Part shown: positions 51,651 to 63,765 of the stretch, in pieces | Position numbering within the stretch: position 1 is the stretch's first letter | Layout: each line of letters begins with the position of its first letter | Source: JBLLJR01 sp047692235 | GTDB lineage: Bacteria; Pseudomonadota; Gammaproteobacteria; Enterobacterales; Enterobacteriaceae | Reading direction: 5' to 3' | Length of the DNA: 64,000 bases | Assembly (NCBI GenBank): GCA_047692235.1 | Contig: JBLLJR010000004.1 | Coordinates: forward strand, 100,907 to 164,906 | Notes under the pieces: generated by a model | Database searches by the model: none | Told to the model about the DNA's origin: nothing | What the model saw: the letters and a program-made list of their open reading frames with translations, nothing else | Translations under genes and position numbers: made by a program

Positions 51651-51760
51651 AAATAGTATATAACTACATTTTTAAATTAATAAAAAATTTACATATGATA
51701 GATTTTGACATCGCATATGTAAATTTTTTATTAATTTAAAAATGTAGTTATATACTATTT
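51651..51760. repeat. Perfect 47-bp inverted repeat between glmM and secG
   Basis: The left arm (51651-51697) and right arm (51714-51760) are exact reverse complements over 47 bases, with a 16-base loop (51698-51713). The right arm includes the glmM stop codon and its last sense codon; the left arm ends 45 bp from the secG start. As RNA on the minus strand it would fold into a very long hairpin after glmM. It could be a terminator or processing site, the scar of an inverted duplication, a site of inversion, or an assembly error. Nothing else in the window is comparable. Confidence 0.9.
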
Positions 51761-53092
51761 ACAATTTTTTATAACATTTGCAATTTTTTCAGCTAAAAAA
51801 CTTATTTTTTCCTTATCTTCTCCTTCAACCATAATACGAATTAACGGTTCTGTACCAGATTTTCTTAATAATATTCTACCATTTCCATTCAATTGTTTTT
51901 TTGCTTCATATACAACTTTTTTAACATTTGGTAATTGAAAAAGATCATTTAAAATAGGATAATAAACATTAACTATTTTTTGTGGTAATAATTTAATATC
52001 TTCACATAAATCGTATAAACTAACATTTCTTTGTACTAAAATAGATAAAATTTGTAATCCAACAATAATTGCATCATCAGTAGTTGTTTTATCTAATAAG
52101 ATTATATGTCCAGAATTTTCAGAACCAAATTTCCAATTATTTTCTTTCATAGCTTTTAATATAAAGTAATTTCCAACTTCACTTCTAATAAAAGGTATAT
52201 TTAATTTTTTTAATGATAATTCTAAACCCATATTACTCATAACAGTACCAACTACTCCTCCAAATAATTTTCCTTTATTTAATTGATCTTTAACTATTAT
52301 ATATATAATATGATCTCCATCTATTTTATTACCTAGATGATCAATCATGATTACTCTATCACCATCTCCATCATATGCAATACCAAGATCAGCTTTTTCT
52401 TGTAAAACTTTTTTTCTTAATAAATATGTATTAGTTGCTCCACATTTTTGATTAATATTTATACCATTTGGATTACATGATATGGTACTTACATTTGCTC
52501 CTAAATCAGTTAATATATTTCCAGCAATATTATAAGTAGAACCATTTGCACAGTCTACTATAATTTTTAAATTATTTAATGTTATATTTTTAGGAAATGT
52601 TGATTTACAAAATTCTACATACTCGTTAATATATTTATTAACAATTAATGTTTTTCCTAATTCTTTGGAATCTACACATACCAAATCACTTGAAATTTTT
52701 GATTCTATACATGCCTCTACTTCTTTTGAAAATTTAGTACCATATTTAGAAAAAATTTTAATTCCATTATCATAGAATGGATTATGTGACGCAGAAATAA
52801 CTATACCTGCTTCTCCTTTAAATTTTTTTGTTAAATATGCAATACCTGGAGTAGGAATATAACCAACTAACATTGAAGAAAATCCAGCAGCTGATAAACC
52901 CGATACTAGTGCAGATTCTATCATATCTCCAGAAGATCTAGTATCTTTGCCAATAAAAACTTGTCTAGAGCTATTATATGGAAGTATTTTACCTATAGCC
53001 CAACCAAGTTTTAAAACAAAATTAGGATTTATAAGTGTTTTCCCAACTTTTCCTCTAATACCGTCTGTTCCAAAATATTTATTTTTATTCAT
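51755..53092 (-). CDS. glmM: Phosphoglucosamine mutase
   Basis: Interconverts glucosamine-6-phosphate and glucosamine-1-phosphate for peptidoglycan and LPS precursors. The 445-residue protein equals E. coli GlmM. Motifs are KYFGTDGIRGKVG at the N-terminus, ISASHNPFYDNGIK with the phosphoserine near residue 102, the metal-binding DGDGDRV, and the C-terminal RKSGTEPLIRIM. I chose ATG 53092 because it aligns with the E. coli start and an AAAGG site precedes it; an in-frame ATG at 53122 would add ten unrelated residues. The start overlaps the folP stop by 8 bp. Confidence 0.96.
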   Translation of the reverse strand: MNKNKYFGTDGIRGKVGKTLINPNFVLKLGWAIGKILPYNSSRQVFIGKDTRSSGDMIESALVSGLSAAGFSSMLVGYIPTPGIAYLTKKFKGEAGIVISASHNPFYDNGIKIFSKYGTKFSKEVEACIESKISSDLVCVDSKELGKTLIVNKYINEYVEFCKSTFPKNITLNNLKIIVDCANGSTYNIAGNILTDLGANVSTISCNPNGININQKCGATNTYLLRKKVLQEKADLGIAYDGDGDRVIMIDHLGNKIDGDHIIYIIVKDQLNKGKLFGGVVGTVMSNMGLELSLKKLNIPFIRSEVGNYFILKAMKENNWKFGSENSGHIILLDKTTTDDAIIVGLQILSILVQRNVSLYDLCEDIKLLPQKIVNVYYPILNDLFQLPNVKKVVYEAKKQLNGNGRILLRKSGTEPLIRIMVEGEDKEKISFLAEKIANVIKNCK

Positions 53093-53936
53093 TAAATATA
53101 TTACCTTTTGATGTAATAGCATTTACTATAAGTAACGCTTCCGAGGTTTGTTTAACATCATGTGCTCTAATAATACATGCTCCTTGTAAAGCAGCTAATA
53201 CAGCACAAGCTACACTACCAGCTATTCTTTTAGAAGGTATAACATATTTTCTCATTATTTTACCTATCATAGATTTTCTAGACATACCAACTAATAATGG
53301 CAATTTTAAATTACTAAAATATTTTAAATTTGATAAAATTTTATAATTTTCATATAAATTTTTTCCAAATCCAAATCCAGGATCTAATATTAATCTATTT
53401 TTTTTTATACCAAATTTTTTACACCTTTTTATTTGATTAATAAAAAAATATTTAATTTCTTGTAATATATTTATATTGTTATTCTCGTTATTTTTTTTAA
53501 ATTTATTTATTTTAGAATGCATTAAACAAATTGCTACTTTACTATGCGAAATAATACTTAATGTATTATTTTTTTTAAAAGTAGTAACATCATTTATTAA
53601 ATGCACTCCATTACGTATACTTTCTCGCATTATTAATTTTTTAGATGTATCTACAGATAAAATCACATCAAATCTTTTAGACAAAGCAATCAATATTGGA
53701 ATAACTCTATCAGCTTCCTCCTCATAACTAATTTTTTTTGAATTCGGTTTAGTTGATTCTCCACCTATATCAATAATAGACGCTCCATTTTTTATCATAT
53801 TATAACTATGTGTAATAGCAGATGTTATTGTATTATATTTACCTCCATCTGAAAATGAATCTGGTGTTACATTTAAAATACCCATAATCAATGGTTTATC
53901 AAAATTAATAATTCGATTATTAGCAATGATTTTCAT
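53085..53936 (-). CDS. folP: Dihydropteroate synthase
   Basis: Joins hydroxymethyl-dihydropterin pyrophosphate and p-aminobenzoate. The 283-residue protein (E. coli 282) contains MGILNVTPDSFSDGGKY, IDIGGESTKPNS, ILDPGFGFGKN, and PLLVGMSRKSMIG. With folK elsewhere in the window it indicates that a folate pathway is kept. It lies between ftsH (50 bp) and glmM (overlap), as in E. coli. Confidence 0.97.
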   Translation of the reverse strand: MKIIANNRIINFDKPLIMGILNVTPDSFSDGGKYNTITSAITHSYNMIKNGASIIDIGGESTKPNSKKISYEEEADRVIPILIALSKRFDVILSVDTSKKLIMRESIRNGVHLINDVTTFKKNNTLSIISHSKVAICLMHSKINKFKKNNENNNINILQEIKYFFINQIKRCKKFGIKKNRLILDPGFGFGKNLYENYKILSNLKYFSNLKLPLLVGMSRKSMIGKIMRKYVIPSKRIAGSVACAVLAALQGACIIRAHDVKQTSEALLIVNAITSKGNIFNE

Positions 53937-53986
53937 TTTTTAAAAAAGTTAATTTCCTTTTTTTACTTTAATAACAATATTTTAAT

Positions 53987-55777
53987 TTATTTTCTGTTCA
54001 TTAAATTATTAATTTGTAATTTATCTATAGTTTCATACTCAATTAACAGATCTTTCATTTTATGAAGAATATCTATATTATTTTTTAATATTCTATAAGC
54101 TCTATTATAATTTCTTTCAATAATAGATTTAATTTCTTTATCAATAATACGAAAAGTTATATCTGATATATATTTAGATTGATTAATTGATTTTCCTAGT
54201 AATATGTCTTCATAATCTTGATGATATAATAATGGACCTAATTTTTCAGAAAATCCCCATTGTGTAACCATATTTCGAGCAATCTTAGTAGCTATTTTTA
54301 TATCATTTGATGCGCCAGTAGATATATGTTTATTACCATAAATAATTTTTTCAGCTAATCTACCACCATATAAAGTTGAAATTTGACTTTCTAATTTTTG
54401 TCTACTTACATTCATGTTATCATTTTCCGGTAAGAAAAACGTTACACCTAATGCTTTTCCTCTTGGGATAATAGTAACTTTATGCACAGGATCATGTTCT
54501 GGTACTAAAAAACTAACAATTACATGTCCAGCCTCATGATATGCTGTGTATTCTTTTTGTTTCTCCGTTAAAACTATAGATTTACGTTCTAATCCCATAA
54601 TTATTTTATCTCTAGATTTTTCAAATTCTATCATTTCTATGATATTTTTATTTAATCTAGCCGCACGTAATGCAGACTCATTTACTAAATTAGATAAATC
54701 AGCACCTGAAAATCCAGGTGTTCCTCTAGCAATAATCGAAATATTTACATCATTAGATAATGGTAATTGACGCATATGTATTTTTAAAATTTGTTCTCTT
54801 CCACGAATATCAGGTAAATCAATCATAACTTGTTTATCGAATCTACCAGGTCTTAACAAAGCTGGATCTAAAACATCAGGTCTATTAGTTGCTGCAATTA
54901 TTATTATACCGTAATTGCTTTCATCAAAACCATCCATTTCAACTAACATTTGATTTAATGTTTGTTCACGTTCATCATTTCCTCCACCTAATCCTGAGCC
55001 TCTTTTCCTTCCTACAGCATCAATTTCATCAATAAATATTATACAAGGAGATTCATTTTTTGCTTGATTAAACATATCTCTTACTCTTGATGCCCCAATG
55101 CCAACAAACATTTCTACAAAATCTGAGCCAGATATTGTAAAAAATGGAACTTTCGACTCTCCAGCTACAGCTTTAGCTAATAATGTTTTACCTGTTCCAG
55201 GAGGTCCTATCATAAGTATCCCTTTAGGGATTTTGCCACCTAATTTTTTAAAACGCATTGGTTCTTTTAAATAATCAACTAATTCCATTAATTCTACTTT
55301 AGCTTCATCACATCCGGCTACATCATTAAATGATATATTAATTTGATCTGATTTTAACATTTTTGCTTTACTTTTACCAAATGATAAAGCACCTTTACCA
55401 TTCAAACTTAATTGTCTTAAAAAAAGTATCCATATTATGAATAGTATTATTGTAGGCAAACATGATATAAATATTGACATTATTAAACTGTGTGATTCTA
55501 TTTGTACTCCTGTTATCTTAATATTTTTTACTAAAAGTAAATCAAGTAATTTTGAATCAAACATTGGAATATATGTATGACATATATTATCATTTTGATA
55601 TGTAATATTAGCAGTATTTTTATATATAGATACTTTTTTAATTTGATTTTGATTTACTAAATTAATAAATGTTGAATAATCTATTTCTGGATCATTTTTA
55701 CTAAAATTTGTAAAATTTTGAAATATAAATATAAAAATTACAATAATAATTAACCAGATTATAAAATTTTTAGCCAT
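53987..55777 (-). CDS. ftsH: ATP-dependent zinc metalloprotease FtsH
   Basis: Membrane AAA+ protease that degrades misassembled membrane proteins and regulators such as sigma-32 (rpoH is in this window). From ATG 55777 the protein is 596 residues (E. coli 644), lacking only the variable C-terminal tail. It has two membrane helices (about 5-20 and 95-115), Walker A GPPGTGKTLL near 190, the SRH segment and zinc motif HEAGH near 413. I prefer this start because MAKNFIIWLII aligns with E. coli; an ATG at 55804 would add nine residues. Confidence 0.97.
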   Translation of the reverse strand: MAKNFIIWLIIIVIFIFIFQNFTNFSKNDPEIDYSTFINLVNQNQIKKVSIYKNTANITYQNDNICHTYIPMFDSKLLDLLLVKNIKITGVQIESHSLIMSIFISCLPTIILFIIWILFLRQLSLNGKGALSFGKSKAKMLKSDQINISFNDVAGCDEAKVELMELVDYLKEPMRFKKLGGKIPKGILMIGPPGTGKTLLAKAVAGESKVPFFTISGSDFVEMFVGIGASRVRDMFNQAKNESPCIIFIDEIDAVGRKRGSGLGGGNDEREQTLNQMLVEMDGFDESNYGIIIIAATNRPDVLDPALLRPGRFDKQVMIDLPDIRGREQILKIHMRQLPLSNDVNISIIARGTPGFSGADLSNLVNESALRAARLNKNIIEMIEFEKSRDKIIMGLERKSIVLTEKQKEYTAYHEAGHVIVSFLVPEHDPVHKVTIIPRGKALGVTFFLPENDNMNVSRQKLESQISTLYGGRLAEKIIYGNKHISTGASNDIKIATKIARNMVTQWGFSEKLGPLLYHQDYEDILLGKSINQSKYISDITFRIIDKEIKSIIERNYNRAYRILKNNIDILHKMKDLLIEYETIDKLQINNLMNRK

Positions 55778-55807
55778 GTAATTAATAACCCTTAATATAC
55801 GCAAGTT

Positions 55808-56452
55808 CTAAAATAATTTAGATATTATTTTATTTATTGCTAAAATATATACTTCACGCGATTTTTTTTTAGAAGCTTCTGGTTTTTTAATATATATTTT
55901 TTTAAAAATTAAACTAATTTTTTTTAAATATTCATCAATATGCTTTCCATAAAAAACTTTTACTAAAAAATTACCATTAGTATCTAAAATATATTTACAT
56001 ATATTTAATGCTAATTTTGCTAAATTAATAGATTTAGGGATATCAATACTAGAAATACCACTAATATTTGGTGACATATCTGATAAAACTAAATTAGATT
56101 TATATTTTCCTACTTTTTTATATAATTTTTTAACAAATATTTTATTATTTAAATCACCTTGGAAAAAATCGACATTTTTTATTGGTTTCATTAAAAACTT
56201 ATCACAAGAAATTATTTTCCCATTATTTTTGGATATTATCTGTGATACATATTGAGACCAACTACCAGGATAAGAACCAAGATCTACTACAGTCATATTT
56301 GGTTTTATTATATTATATTTATTTTGTATTTCATTAAGTTTAAACCATGCTCGAGAACGTAATTTATTTCTTTTAGCTGCATAAAAATATGGATCCCTTA
56401 ATTTACTATTTGAATTTTTATTTATATATTTATAATAATGTTTTATATTCAT
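55808..56452 (-). CDS. rlmE: 23S rRNA (Um2552) 2'-O-methyltransferase
   Basis: Methylates U2552 in the 23S A loop, a late 50S step. The 214-residue protein (E. coli 209) has SRAWFKLNEIQNKYNII, the SAM-binding VVDLGSYPGSWSQYV near residue 55, a conserved LSDMSPNISGI with the catalytic aspartate, and FLVKVFYG with the lysine. It is 3-31 bp from ftsH depending on the ftsH start, and follows greA. Confidence 0.96.
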   Translation of the reverse strand: MNIKHYYKYINKNSNSKLRDPYFYAAKRNKLRSRAWFKLNEIQNKYNIIKPNMTVVDLGSYPGSWSQYVSQIISKNNGKIISCDKFLMKPIKNVDFFQGDLNNKIFVKKLYKKVGKYKSNLVLSDMSPNISGISSIDIPKSINLAKLALNICKYILDTNGNFLVKVFYGKHIDEYLKKISLIFKKIYIKKPEASKKKSREVYILAINKIISKLF

Positions 56453-56509
56453 AATATTTATAAAAAATTTAATAATTTAATTTTATATAAAGTAAATTTA
56501 TTTTATTTT

Positions 56510-56986
56510 TTATAAATATTCAACTTTAAGTATCTTATATTTTATATTTCCTTTAGGTGCACAAATAGTTATTACATCTCCAGCTTTATTTCCTATTAAA
56601 CCTCTAGATATTGGTGAATTTATAGAAATTAAATTTTCTTTATAATTTGATTCATCATTTCCAACAATACGATATGTATATTTATTTTTTGTTTTTAAAT
56701 TCTCAATTTTAACTGTTGATCCAAAAATAACTTTATTACTTGGAGCAATTTTAGTAATATCAATTATTTGAGAATTTGATAATTTAAATATAATATCTTG
56801 TATTTTACCTTCACAAAAACTTTGTTGTTCTTTAGCAGCATGATATTCTGCATTTTCCTTAAGATCACCATGTTCACGAGCAATTTTTATAGATTTAATA
56901 ATTTCTGGTCTACGAATATTTTTAAGATATTCTAATTCTTTTTTTAATTTTTCAGTCCCGCTTAAAGTCATCGGAATCTGTTTCAT
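56510..56986 (-). CDS. greA: Transcription elongation factor GreA
   Basis: Stimulates RNA cleavage by backtracked RNA polymerase. From ATG 56986 the protein is 158 residues, like E. coli GreA. The coiled-coil with RPEIIKSIKIAREHGDLKEN carries the acidic tip, followed by AEYHAAKEQQSFCEGKI and the C-terminal FKBP-like domain (SPISRGLIGNKAGDVI). Start choice: MKQIPMTLSG aligns with the E. coli N-terminus and an AAGGTG site is correctly spaced; a GTG at 56995 is less likely. Confidence 0.97.
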   Translation of the reverse strand: MKQIPMTLSGTEKLKKELEYLKNIRRPEIIKSIKIAREHGDLKENAEYHAAKEQQSFCEGKIQDIIFKLSNSQIIDITKIAPSNKVIFGSTVKIENLKTKNKYTYRIVGNDESNYKENLISINSPISRGLIGNKAGDVITICAPKGNIKYKILKVEYL

Positions 56987-57383
56987 AATTAACACCTTAA
57001 TTTAATTTTATTTAAAAAATAATTATTTAATAAATAAATTTTATATTTAAATTAAATATATTTATTTCATCAAATCAATACTTTATTACTATTAATAATT
57101 AATATTAGAATAAGAAATATTATTAATTATATATTTAATAACATTAAAAAGTCAATTTTATTGATCATAAGTCAATCTATATTAATAAAAATAAAATATA
57201 AATTTTTTATGTTAAAATAATACTATAAAATTAATAACTTTATATTTTTTTGAATATAATATATATTATAAATAATTAAGTATTTTATAAAAAATATAGA
57301 TTAATATTTTATTTTGTATTAAAATATTAGTTATTTTTATAAATTATTATATTTGTGTATATAATTTTGGAGATATTAATTAT
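56987..57383. other. Gene-free A+T-rich spacer between greA and the DUF1820 gene
   Basis: About 390 bp between divergent genes. It is nearly all A and T with short repeats such as GTCAAT (twice, near 57151 and 57171). No tRNA, riboswitch or gene remnant is visible. It must carry two divergent promoters, which cannot be told from background by eye. Confidence 0.5.
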
Positions 57384-57704
57384 ATGAATAATAAACCTAA
57401 TATTTATTGTATTCAATTCATAAATAATGGTAAAAATTATCAATTATTTGCAAGAAAATTAAATCAAAGTAATGTGTTTGGATTTGTTGAAATAAGTGAT
57501 TTTATATTTAGTAGTAAAAGTGACTTAGTTATAGATCCGTCTGAAGAAAAATTAAAAACAGAATTTCAAGGTGTAAGTCGTAGTTATATTCCTATACAAT
57601 CAGTAATTAGAATTGATGAGGTCACTGAAAAAATAAATTCTTCTAAAATTACTGATTTAAAAAATAATGTAACTATTTTCCCTTTTTTATCTAAAAGACC
57701 TTAA
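57384..57704 (+). CDS. DUF1820 family protein of unknown function
   Basis: A 106-residue soluble protein matching the DUF1820 pattern known from Pseudomonas and other gammaproteobacteria: an N-terminal IYCIQFINNGKNYQLFARK, then GFVEISDFIF, LVIDPSEEKLKTEFQGV, RSYIPIQSVIRIDEV and a C-terminal NVTIFPF. The match is from memory of the family and covers the whole length. A GGAG site at 57369-57372 precedes the ATG. No membrane helix, signal peptide or catalytic motif is seen. To my knowledge E. coli and close relatives lack this family, so its retention here is odd. Function unknown; do not infer one from the neighbours greA and rsmD. Confidence 0.78.
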   Translation: MNNKPNIYCIQFINNGKNYQLFARKLNQSNVFGFVEISDFIFSSKSDLVIDPSEEKLKTEFQGVSRSYIPIQSVIRIDEVTEKINSSKITDLKNNVTIFPFLSKRP

Positions 57705-57750
57705 ATTTTTTCTTTAAATATATTATTTATTTATTTAGTTGTTTATTGAT

Positions 57751-58317
57751 TCAATATATAATTGTGTTTCTTTTGTAAAGATAAAAAGCAACTTTACCAG
57801 ATATTCCTTTTCTATATAATTCCCAGTTACTAGGAATATATTTTATTTTTTTATTAAATTTTGTTTCTATATAAATCATTGATTTATCATATAAATGATT
57901 ATATTTTTCTAATAAAATTATAACTTTCATTATAAGATCAGAATTAAATGGTGGATCAATAAACACGATATTAAATACTTTTTTTGATTTAATTAACCAA
58001 TATATAGCATTAGTATTTATTAAACTATAATCAATAGTATTAAAATTTTTTAAATTTTTTCGTAATTTTTTGCTTATTTCTATATTTTTTTCTAAAAAAA
58101 TAACATTTGATGCATTTCTAGATAATGCTTCCAAACCTAAAGAACCACTTCCTGCAAAACAATCTAAACATAAAGAATTGTCAATAAATGGAAATAACCA
58201 ATTAAATAATTTTTCTCTAATATAATTTTTAGTTGGTCTTAATTTTTTATTACAAATTAAATCAATTTTTTTTCTACGCCATTTTCCACCTATAATATAA
58301 ATACGTTGTTTTAACAT
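57751..58317 (-). CDS. rsmD: 16S rRNA (guanine(966)-N2)-methyltransferase
   Basis: Methylates G966 of 16S rRNA. The 188-residue protein (E. coli 198) contains IGGKWRRKKI, RPTKNYIREKLFNWL, the SAM-binding CLDCFAGSGSLGLEALS near residue 53 and the catalytic FIDPPFN. Divergent from ftsY, as in E. coli. Confidence 0.96.
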   Translation of the reverse strand: MLKQRIYIIGGKWRRKKIDLICNKKLRPTKNYIREKLFNWLFPFIDNSLCLDCFAGSGSLGLEALSRNASNVIFLEKNIEISKKLRKNLKNFNTIDYSLINTNAIYWLIKSKKVFNIVFIDPPFNSDLIMKVIILLEKYNHLYDKSMIYIETKFNKKIKYIPSNWELYRKGISGKVAFYLYKRNTIIY

Positions 58318-58523
58318 ATATTTATTAATTTTCCTAAATATTTTATTTTTAAGATTAAAAATAAAATATTTTTTAACATAAAATATTTTATAAAGTATAT
58401 ATATTATTTATAATATGTTAAATTTTTTATATACATTTTTTATTTAAAATTAGATATATATTTTTATATTAAATTTACATTTTATAAATTTAATCACTAA
58501 TACTTTTAAAGGTAAAATTATTT

Positions 58524-59450
58524 ATGAAACAAAATCAAAGTTTTTTATTTCAATTAAAAAAAAAATTACTTAAAACTAAACAACATTTAGGAGATAAATT
58601 AAATTTATTATTTAATAGTAAAAAAAATGATATAAGTATATTTGATTCTATAGAACAACAATTAATTATATCTGATGTTGGAATAAATACAACTAAAAAA
58701 ATTATTAATACATTAATTAGAAAAACTAATAATAATTATACACAAGATTTTAATTTATTAAAAATTCAGTTAAAAGAAGAACTCAATATTATATTAAATA
58801 ATATTGATAATAAATTAATAATAAATAAAAAATATTGTCCTTTTATAATATTAGTAGTGGGAGTAAATGGTGTTGGAAAAACTACAACATCTGGTAAATT
58901 AGCCAATAAATTAAAAATGTCTGGGAATAATGTTATGTTAGTAGCTGGAGATACATTTAGAGCATCAGCTATCGAACAACTTAAACAATGGGGACAATAT
59001 AGTAATATACCAGTAATATCACAACATATGGGATCAGATGCATCTGCTGTAGTATTTGATGCTTTAAAATCAGCAAAATCTAAAAATATAGATGTTTTAA
59101 TTATAGATACAGCAGGAAGAATGCATGTTAAATCTAATTTAATGTTAGAATTGAAAAAAATTATAAAAACAATTAAAAAAATAGATATTCATGCTCCTCA
59201 TGAAATAATGTTAATTATTGATGCATGTAATGGACAAAATTCTATAATACAAACAAAAATTTTTCATAATTCTATTAATTTAACGGGATTAACAATAACT
59301 AAATTAGATGGAACTTCTAAAGGTGGAATAATTTTTTCTTTAGCTGATCAATTTAATATTCCGATTCGTTTTATTGGCATTGGAAAATCAATTAATGATT
59401 TATGTGTGTTTAAAAAAACTGAATTTATATCGTCAATATTTTATTCTTAA
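58524..59450 (+). CDS. ftsY: Signal recognition particle receptor FtsY (NG domain only)
   Basis: GTPase receptor that docks SRP-ribosome complexes at the membrane. At 308 residues it lacks the long acidic A domain of E. coli FtsY (497) and keeps the NG core: GVNGVGKTTTSGKLA near residue 113, GDTFRASAIEQL, DTAGRMHVKSNLM, and TKLDGTSKGGIIFS. An AAAGG site precedes the ATG. rpoH follows; ftsE and ftsX, normally between, are absent. Confidence 0.97.
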   Translation: MKQNQSFLFQLKKKLLKTKQHLGDKLNLLFNSKKNDISIFDSIEQQLIISDVGINTTKKIINTLIRKTNNNYTQDFNLLKIQLKEELNIILNNIDNKLIINKKYCPFIILVVGVNGVGKTTTSGKLANKLKMSGNNVMLVAGDTFRASAIEQLKQWGQYSNIPVISQHMGSDASAVVFDALKSAKSKNIDVLIIDTAGRMHVKSNLMLELKKIIKTIKKIDIHAPHEIMLIIDACNGQNSIIQTKIFHNSINLTGLTITKLDGTSKGGIIFSLADQFNIPIRFIGIGKSINDLCVFKKTEFISSIFYS

Positions 59451-59547
59451 TACCACAAATTATAATATTTTAATATTTAAAAAATAAATAAAATTAATAA
59501 ACTTTTTTTATAAATTTAATTTTTAAATCTTAAAGAGGTTTTTATTA

Positions 59548-60441
59548 ATGATTAAAGATATACAAGTTATATCATACTTTTCTATAGGTGGATTAGAATC
59601 ATATATAAAATTAGCTAATTCTAATAAAATACTAAATGCTAAAGAAGAGAAATATCTAGCTAATAAGTTTTTTTACGAAAATGATTTAAAATCTGCAAAA
59701 AAACTTATTTTATCTCATTTAAGATTTGTAATATATATATCAAAAAGTTATTCTGGATATGGATTATTAGAAGCTGATTTAATTCAAGAAGGTAATATAG
59801 GTTTAATGAAAGCAGTTCGTAGATTTAATCCTACAATTGGTGTCAGATTAATATCTTTTGCTGTATACTGGATTAAATCAGAAATTCATGAGTTTGTACT
59901 TAAAAATTGGCGTATTGTTAAAATAGCAACAACAAAAACTCAAAGAAAATTATTTTTTAACCTTAGAAAGGTAAAACAAAAATTAGGATGGTTTAATAAA
60001 CATGAAATGACATTAGTTGCTAAAAAACTAGGAGTTACTAGTGAAGATATTAAAGAAATGGAATTAAGAATGTGTACGACAGATAAAACATTAGACCATA
60101 CTTTTATAAACAAAAATTTTAATAATATACAAATAAACAAAAAAATTTTATTAAATAAAGAAAAAATATCTAATATATTTAGTAAAAATAAAATTAAATT
60201 AATAAATCATAATCAAACAAATAAATTATATTTAGCTTTAGAATGTTTAGATGATAGAAGTAAAAAAATAATAAAATTACGTTGGTTAAAAAATAAAAAT
60301 AAAGAAAAAATTACTTTACAAAAATTAGCAAATTACTATTCTGTTTCAGCAGAACGTATACGTCAATTAGAAAAAAACGCAATTAAAAAAATTAGATTAT
60401 CTTTAATTACACAAAATAAATATAATTTTTTGTATAAATAA
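59548..60441 (+). CDS. rpoH: RNA polymerase sigma-32 (heat shock)
   Basis: Directs RNA polymerase to heat-shock promoters. The 297-residue protein (E. coli 284) has region 1.2/2 (LILSHLRFVIYISKSYSGYGL, DLIQEGNIGLMKAVRRF), the RpoH box QRKLFFNLRKVKQKLGW, and region 4 (LANYYSVSAERIRQLEKNA). An AGAGG site precedes the start. It ends 20 bp from the convergent tRNA-Trp gene, leaving almost no room for a separate terminator. Confidence 0.97.
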   Translation: MIKDIQVISYFSIGGLESYIKLANSNKILNAKEEKYLANKFFYENDLKSAKKLILSHLRFVIYISKSYSGYGLLEADLIQEGNIGLMKAVRRFNPTIGVRLISFAVYWIKSEIHEFVLKNWRIVKIATTKTQRKLFFNLRKVKQKLGWFNKHEMTLVAKKLGVTSEDIKEMELRMCTTDKTLDHTFINKNFNNIQINKKILLNKEKISNIFSKNKIKLINHNQTNKLYLALECLDDRSKKIIKLRWLKNKNKEKITLQKLANYYSVSAERIRQLEKNAIKKIRLSLITQNKYNFLYK

Positions 60442-60461
60442 TTACTATTTTATATTTTAAA

Positions 60462-60534
60462 CAGGGGTGGAGAGATTCGAACTCTCAACTTTCGGTTTTG
60501 GAGACCGGGGCTCTACCAATTGAACTACACCCCT
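60462..60534 (-). tRNA. trpT: tRNA-Trp (anticodon CCA)
   Basis: Minus-strand sequence begins AGGGGTGTAGTTCAATTGG, with anticodon arm CGGTCTCCAAAACCG giving CCA, and T-arm GAGTTCGAATC. 73 bases; discriminator G. No encoded CCA tail. It is the last gene of the rRNA operon, as in E. coli rrnC. Confidence 0.96.
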
Positions 60535-60551
60535 ATATTAACTTTATAATT

Positions 60552-60668
60552 AATCCTGGCGGTTACCTACTCTCGCATGAAATATCACACTACCATCGGC
60601 GCAACGATATTTCACTTCTGAGTTCGGAATGGATTCAGGTGGGTCCATCGCGCTATTACCGCCAAGAA
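60552..60668 (-). rRNA. rrf: 5S ribosomal RNA
   Basis: About 117 bases. On the minus strand it contains CTTGGCGGTAATAGCGCG near the 5' end, CCGAACTCAGAAGTGAAA in the centre and GCGAGAGTAGGTAACCGCC at the 3' end, which pairs with the 5' end. Ends are estimated by alignment with E. coli 5S. It is 17 bp from tRNA-Trp and about 44 bp from 23S. Confidence 0.95.
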
Positions 60669-60712
60669 AAATTTATTTTTTATAAAAAATATTCAAATAA
60701 CTTAATTGTTGC

Positions 60713-63664
<2,952 letters not shown>

Positions 63665-63765
63665 TTACAACATTAAGTTATCTGTAAATATATTTATGTT
63701 TAATAAATACAACATAAATGAATTTATTTATTAAGTTTTTATAAAATAAATTTTTTTATATATCT

